Assembly (NCBI RefSeq): GCF_963576615.1
Contig: NC_088708.1
Span: forward strand, 9,238,001 to 9,302,000
Origin: Watersipora subatra
Taxonomy: Eukaryota > Bryozoa > Gymnolaemata > Cheilostomatida > Watersiporidae
DNA length: 64,000 nucleotides
Direction of reading: 5' to 3'
Part shown: piece by piece, positions 51,984-64,000 of the stretch
Layout of the letters: each line of letters begins with the position of its first letter
How positions within the stretch are numbered: position 1 is the stretch's first letter
Translations under genes and position numbers: made by a program
Notes under the pieces: generated by a model
The model's database searches: none
Seen by the model: only the letters and a program-made list of their open reading frames with translations
Told to the model about the DNA's origin: nothing

Positions 51984-54212
51984 ATGGCTCTGAGTAAAAA
52001 GTCTAACAATGTAAGTACGGCATGGTAGTTTTCCAGTCGTGTCTGGTCTCCCGTCTGAACCACAATCAGAAGACAACTTAATCATGTAAAAATTAAAGAG
52101 ACCATACTTTCAGCTGACTAGTGATGCTTCAATATGAGTGCAATCAGCATTTTATAGGTTTGTGTGCCTATGTTATGCCTAACTACAATTGATTAGTTGT
52201 AACTGATTTCAATGCGTCAATTCTTATACATAATTAATTTTAACTACCATAATTTAAAAAAAAACGAATACGTCTGCTGAAATCATCGACTAATACTTAA
52301 CAACTAGATTTTTGTGAAACTGAGCAAAATTTTTATCGAGAACTAAACGAGAAATGGCTTGTCAACTGTCAAGACACAAACATATTTCAATTTTCTACGA
52401 AAAAGAGCTGTGGAATTTGATTATTTATCAAGCAACAGGAATTATAATATACAGGACATATATAGATATATATACGCAATTTATACATATAGATATTACA
52501 AATTATATATATATATATAAATTGTTTCCTCATCCTGGTTAACCCATATGGGTGGTAATTTCTGCTCTAACTCGGGTCTCCTACCAGATACCTGGGAGTT
52601 TGAACACTCGCCTCAAGATCTTAGCTGTTCTCAATAGCGCAGTTCTGCAGCTCACTTGAGTTGCAAGAGGGAGATATTTTTCCACTTTTACTTTTCTGGC
52701 TCTATTGTAGTGATTGGGTACTGCTATATCTCTTATAGTAGCCTTCTTGTTTTCCTTGTCTGCCAACACTATATCTGACTATATATATACATATAGATAT
52801 GTAGATATATATAGGGCCTATGTGTATATATATATTTATATAGTCAATGGATATATATATATATAGTGGATTTGTCAGTGCGTGCCAATGACAAATCCAT
52901 AGTGCAAAAATAAACTAACCAATTAAGCTACATAAAATGCAATGATTCATTGGGCAATACGAGTCATTTTGTGGGTTAAAATACTCATAGCACTCTGCGT
53001 TATGCAACGTCACTAAAGCTTGCTCTTACGGCTCTTAATACTAAGTTTCGCAATTCGAATTGTACTAGCTTACTCAAATTAGCCATTGGCAATGTGTCAG
53101 GCTAATGGCAAGTGGCAGGCAGTTACATTACCTCTCACTGTTTAATGTTTACACTTCACGTATTAATGGTGATTGCTTGTTCAATATATTGCTTTATGTT
53201 AAAACTGTTCTGGTGAGGTGAAGCTTTGTAGTTGCTTATTACCAATCTGTTCAAAAGTTCCATTATAAATTTTTCACCTGTTGCAACAGAGGCACCTTTT
53301 TTTTTGTTGGTGTCAGGTATTAGCAAGGACTATTTTTCCGCTTATCCTTAGCTAATCTAGTTCTAAACCAACTGTCAGTTTAGAGCTTTTTCTGATAACA
53401 TTTTTGTCTGGTATTCTTTGACAGAGGTGAGTCTGTCACATTTTGTTTATTCGATTAAACTGGAAGACATTTTTTCCTCATTTGAAGTCATCATTAGAAT
53501 CGGATTGCTTAAGTTAATTGATGAGCTTGCATGGTTAAAATTCTTCGTGTTGATAAAATAGCATTTGTGTTCTTGCTAAGGTATGACTTTTCTTTGTAGG
53601 TGCGACTACCTCCAGAGGTGAACCGAATACTGTACATCAAGAATCTACCTTACAGAATCACAAATGAGGAAATGTATGACATTTTTGGAAAATATGGTGC
53701 AATAAGACAAATCAGGGTGTAAGTTTTCTTTCCACAATTGTTAGCTGTTGCTACCTGACAATATACGCAAACAGCTTTTCGAAAAAGAAGAGTTATACTA
53801 CGTAATCCTATTTCAGGGGTACTACTACAGAAACCAAAGGAACAGCATATGTTGTATATGAAGATATATTTGACGCCAAAAATGCCTGTGATCATTTGTC
53901 TGGGTTTAATGTGTGTAATAGGTACTTGGTGGTACTCTACTATCAGCCTAATAAGGTCAGTATTAGTGAAAAACATTTTGTTTGCAGGCTGATACCACTA
54001 TATCAGTTCTGGCATGATTATATTTGTCTGAAAATGTCTGAAGATAGTTGCAAATTGTATGACTTACTTTCATTCTTTTTGTTCACTCATCAAAATTTTT
54101 TATTCCACCTTTCTAGCAATTTAAGAAGACAGATGTTGAAAAGAAGAGAGACGAACTCAATGATGTCAAGCAAAAATACGGGTTAACTACGCCGGATCAC
54201 AGCAAAAAATGA
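51984..54212 (+). CDS. SF3B6: Splicing factor 3b subunit 6 (p14, SF3b14a)
   Basis: SF3b subunit of U2 snRNP that contacts the branch-site adenosine during spliceosome assembly. Four coding exons: 51984-52010, 53600-53718, 53817-53955 and 54117-54212, joining in phase to 126 aa plus stop (human 125). The protein has a single RRM: RNP2-like ILYIKNL (residues 19-25, with the Tyr equivalent to human Tyr22 at 21) and RNP1-like KGTAYVVY. Diagnostic stretches are [29 protein letters not shown] and [16 protein letters not shown]. The C-terminus ([17 protein letters not shown]) matches the family's SF3B1-binding tail. The start codon is the only one before a conserved 27-nt first exon. Intron 1 (1.6 kb) holds an AT microsatellite and a fragment shared with 27613-27680. 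Confidence 0.98.
52766..52872. repeat. AT-rich microsatellite
   Basis: Runs of TATATATA interrupted by short unique bases in SF3B6 intron 1. Confidence 0.8.
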
Positions 54213-54996
54213 ACATTTTCACGCACATTTGTGATCATAGAGTTTGTATATAACGCAGAGGTATTCTTATTTGTTTATTACATCAAATGTTTAAAAAGGA
54301 AATTCACGCTAACAACAATGCAAGAAATGACAATATATTCTAAGACTGAATAATAATAATGGCAATGCTATTTAATCTTTCATTTAGTGAATACACACAT
54401 TTTTCTTTGTGAATTTCACAGAATTTTTCGTACTATTACAATATACTGTTTACTTCAAGTGTCATCTAGCTCTTTGAATAATCAAAAGCAAAACACACCA
54501 CTCGTGCTGAGAAATACCGATTAAATCCGTGAAGACAAATTGTGTTGAGGGCAGCACTCATTGCACTCCATGGTATTCATCTAGTATAATTGGACTCTTT
54601 GATGTTTGTAATAATATCAACGCTTTCCCAGCGGAAAAGATTGAAATTTGTGGTTTGCCGTCAATTGTGCTGATGGTGGTTTCTGTGTTGCATGATGAAT
54701 ACAATCGTCGTAAGTAAACAAATAATATGGAACGCAACAACCTGCGCCCTATTGTAATTCTAAGAACTGTGTTCCAATAACTTCCGCCTGTAGGTTCTGT
54801 CCCTAGTTCTAGCCATACATCAGTTGAAATCATGCCCATGGCCATTGTACATTGGAGTAGCTCAAAATCATATCTAGCATACCGATAATAATGTCCGTGG
54901 CATGTTTCGCGTACGCCATGTCGGAACTCATCACGCAAACGTTGTCATACTGCAACATCCGATGTCTTAGTGCATATCCGCAGTCTGCACTCTTGT
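54213..54996. other. Convergent 3' flanks of SF3B6 and SMG1
   Basis: Only 784 bp separate the two stop codons, so the 3' UTRs may abut or overlap. A minus-strand AATAAA at 54279-54274 could serve SMG1; ATTAAA near 54519 could serve SF3B6. An open frame at 54938-54558 (minus) has no recognised family and lies where the SMG1 3' UTR is expected. Confidence 0.4.
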
Positions 54997-62774
<7,778 letters not shown>

Positions 62775-63244
62775 CTATGGACAGAACAGTCACAAGTTAG
62801 AAACCACTGTAGCTATTATGAACACGCACATAAAAACAAACAAATATATACCCATATTATGTACGTAATGCGTTTGTAGAAAAAGTACATAGTTAAAGCA
62901 GATATACATACATATATACATGTGTAATATGTATACATACATATACAAGAATGATGTTCAGAAACATTAAAAAGATTCTCACATGAGGGAAGAGTTATGA
63001 GAGCAGACTCACTATGGTTTATGCGACATGTAAAAGCAGGCCTACTTTAAGCAATGCCAAGCTCAAATCACAATCTTAGAACTTTTGTTTTACATATAAA
63101 AGTACCATGATTTATCTGATCAGAAATTCAAGAATTTATAGTCTTTGCATGTATTAAATATAATTGTACCCGATGAGTGCATTCATAGAGTTTTGTCATG
63201 AACGAAGTTGTGTTGAAACTGAAAAAAAATCCTGAGCATTGCCA

Positions 63245-64000
63245 GGATTATGTAAATATGTAGCTGATACACAAACATATATACTGGAGCTGATGTAAAT
63301 ATGTAGCTGATATACAAACATATATACTGGAGCTGATGTAAATATGTAGCTGATATACAAACATATATACTGGAGCTGATGTAAATATATAGCTGATACA
63401 CAATCATATATACTGGAGCTGATGTAAATATGTAGCTGATATACAAACATATATACTGGAGCTGATGTAAATATGTAGCTGATATACAAGCATATATACT
63501 GGAGCTGATGTAAATATATAGCTGATACACAAACATATATACTGGAGATGATGTAAATATGTAGCTGATATACAAACATATATACTCGAGCTGATGTAAA
63601 TATATAGCTGATACACAATCATATATACTGGAGCTGATGTAAATATGTAGCTGATATACAAACATATATACTGGAGCTGATGTAAATATGTAGCTGATAT
63701 ACAAACATATATACTGGAGCTGATGTAAATATGTAGCTGATACTCAAACATATATACTGGAGCTGATGTAAATATATAGCTGATACACAAACATATATAC
63801 TGGAGCTGATGTAAATATGTAGCTGATATACAAACATATATACTGGAGCTGATGTAAATATGTAGCTGATATACAAACATATATACTGGAGCTGATGTAA
63901 ATATATAGCTGATACACAATCATATATACTGGAGCTTATGTAAATATGTAGCTGATACACAAACATATATACTGGAGCTGATGTAAATATGTAGCTGATA
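63245..64000 (-). repeat. 43-bp minisatellite, about 17 copies, running off the window
   Basis: Units of TATACTGGAGCTGATGTAAA then TATGTAGCTGATATACAAAC and ATA, with alternating TATAC/TACAC and ATGTAG/ATATAG variants suggesting multi-unit duplication. Overlapping open minus-strand frames (YISYIFTSAPVYMFVYQLH) follow from the absence of stops and are not a gene. It lies upstream of SMG1 exon 62774-62699, so probably in an intron. Confidence 0.9.

Noticed and set aside
54558-54938. Minus-strand 126-aa open frame
   Set aside because: No recognisable domain, and located where the SMG1 3' UTR is expected.
63183-63966. Minus-strand frames with YQLHIYISSSIYVCISATY repeats
   Set aside because: 43-bp minisatellite without stops, not a repeat protein.

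Overview
The window is nuclear DNA from an invertebrate animal. The genes have many short exons with GT-AG introns, the DNA is AT-rich, and more than half of it is introns, transposons and minisatellites. Gene sequences and transposon types fit a lophotrochozoan (mollusc- or bryozoan-like) genome, but I cannot name the species. There is no operon structure, CRISPR array or intact RNA gene.

Five conserved genes can be read exon by exon. On the left, minus strand, is NAE1, the regulatory subunit of the NEDD8-activating enzyme (start at 6813; the last third lies outside the window). Facing away from it is GUSB, lysosomal beta-glucuronidase (plus, 10914-22352, 11 coding exons, 624 aa, catalytic residues present). 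On the right, RPL7 (minus, 46193-51656, five coding exons, 244 aa) and SF3B6 (plus, 51984-54212, four exons, 126 aa) are head to head with 327 bp between their start codons. SMG1 (minus, stop at 54997) converges on SF3B6; only its last seven exons, through the FATC domain, are in the window.

The middle (22.4-46 kb) is a transposon graveyard. It holds a 1.3 kb foldback element built on CTCGAG palindromes, a broken SWIM-YqaJ gene, a decayed LINE, a decayed piggyBac transposase and several nested terminal-inverted-repeat (TIR) elements. A family of about 0.86 kb TIR elements with TTAA target duplications is present in four full copies and one partial copy, two of them in introns. One copy sits inside another transposon whose relatives give the empty-site sequence, which directly supports TTAA target duplication.

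The most unusual signal is that several tandem arrays have units spanning an exon-intron boundary, so that functional splice sites have been duplicated. The cases are: GUSB exon 6 donor (about 20 copies of 38 bp), GUSB exon 11 acceptor (3 copies of 65 bp), NAE1 third-exon donor (4 copies of 58 bp), SMG1 last-exon acceptor (2 copies, 47 bp apart), and probably an SMG1 internal donor (25 bp array). In each case the authentic site is the one at the exon edge. In SMG1, the duplicate acceptor would replace most of the FATC domain with a short frameshifted tail.
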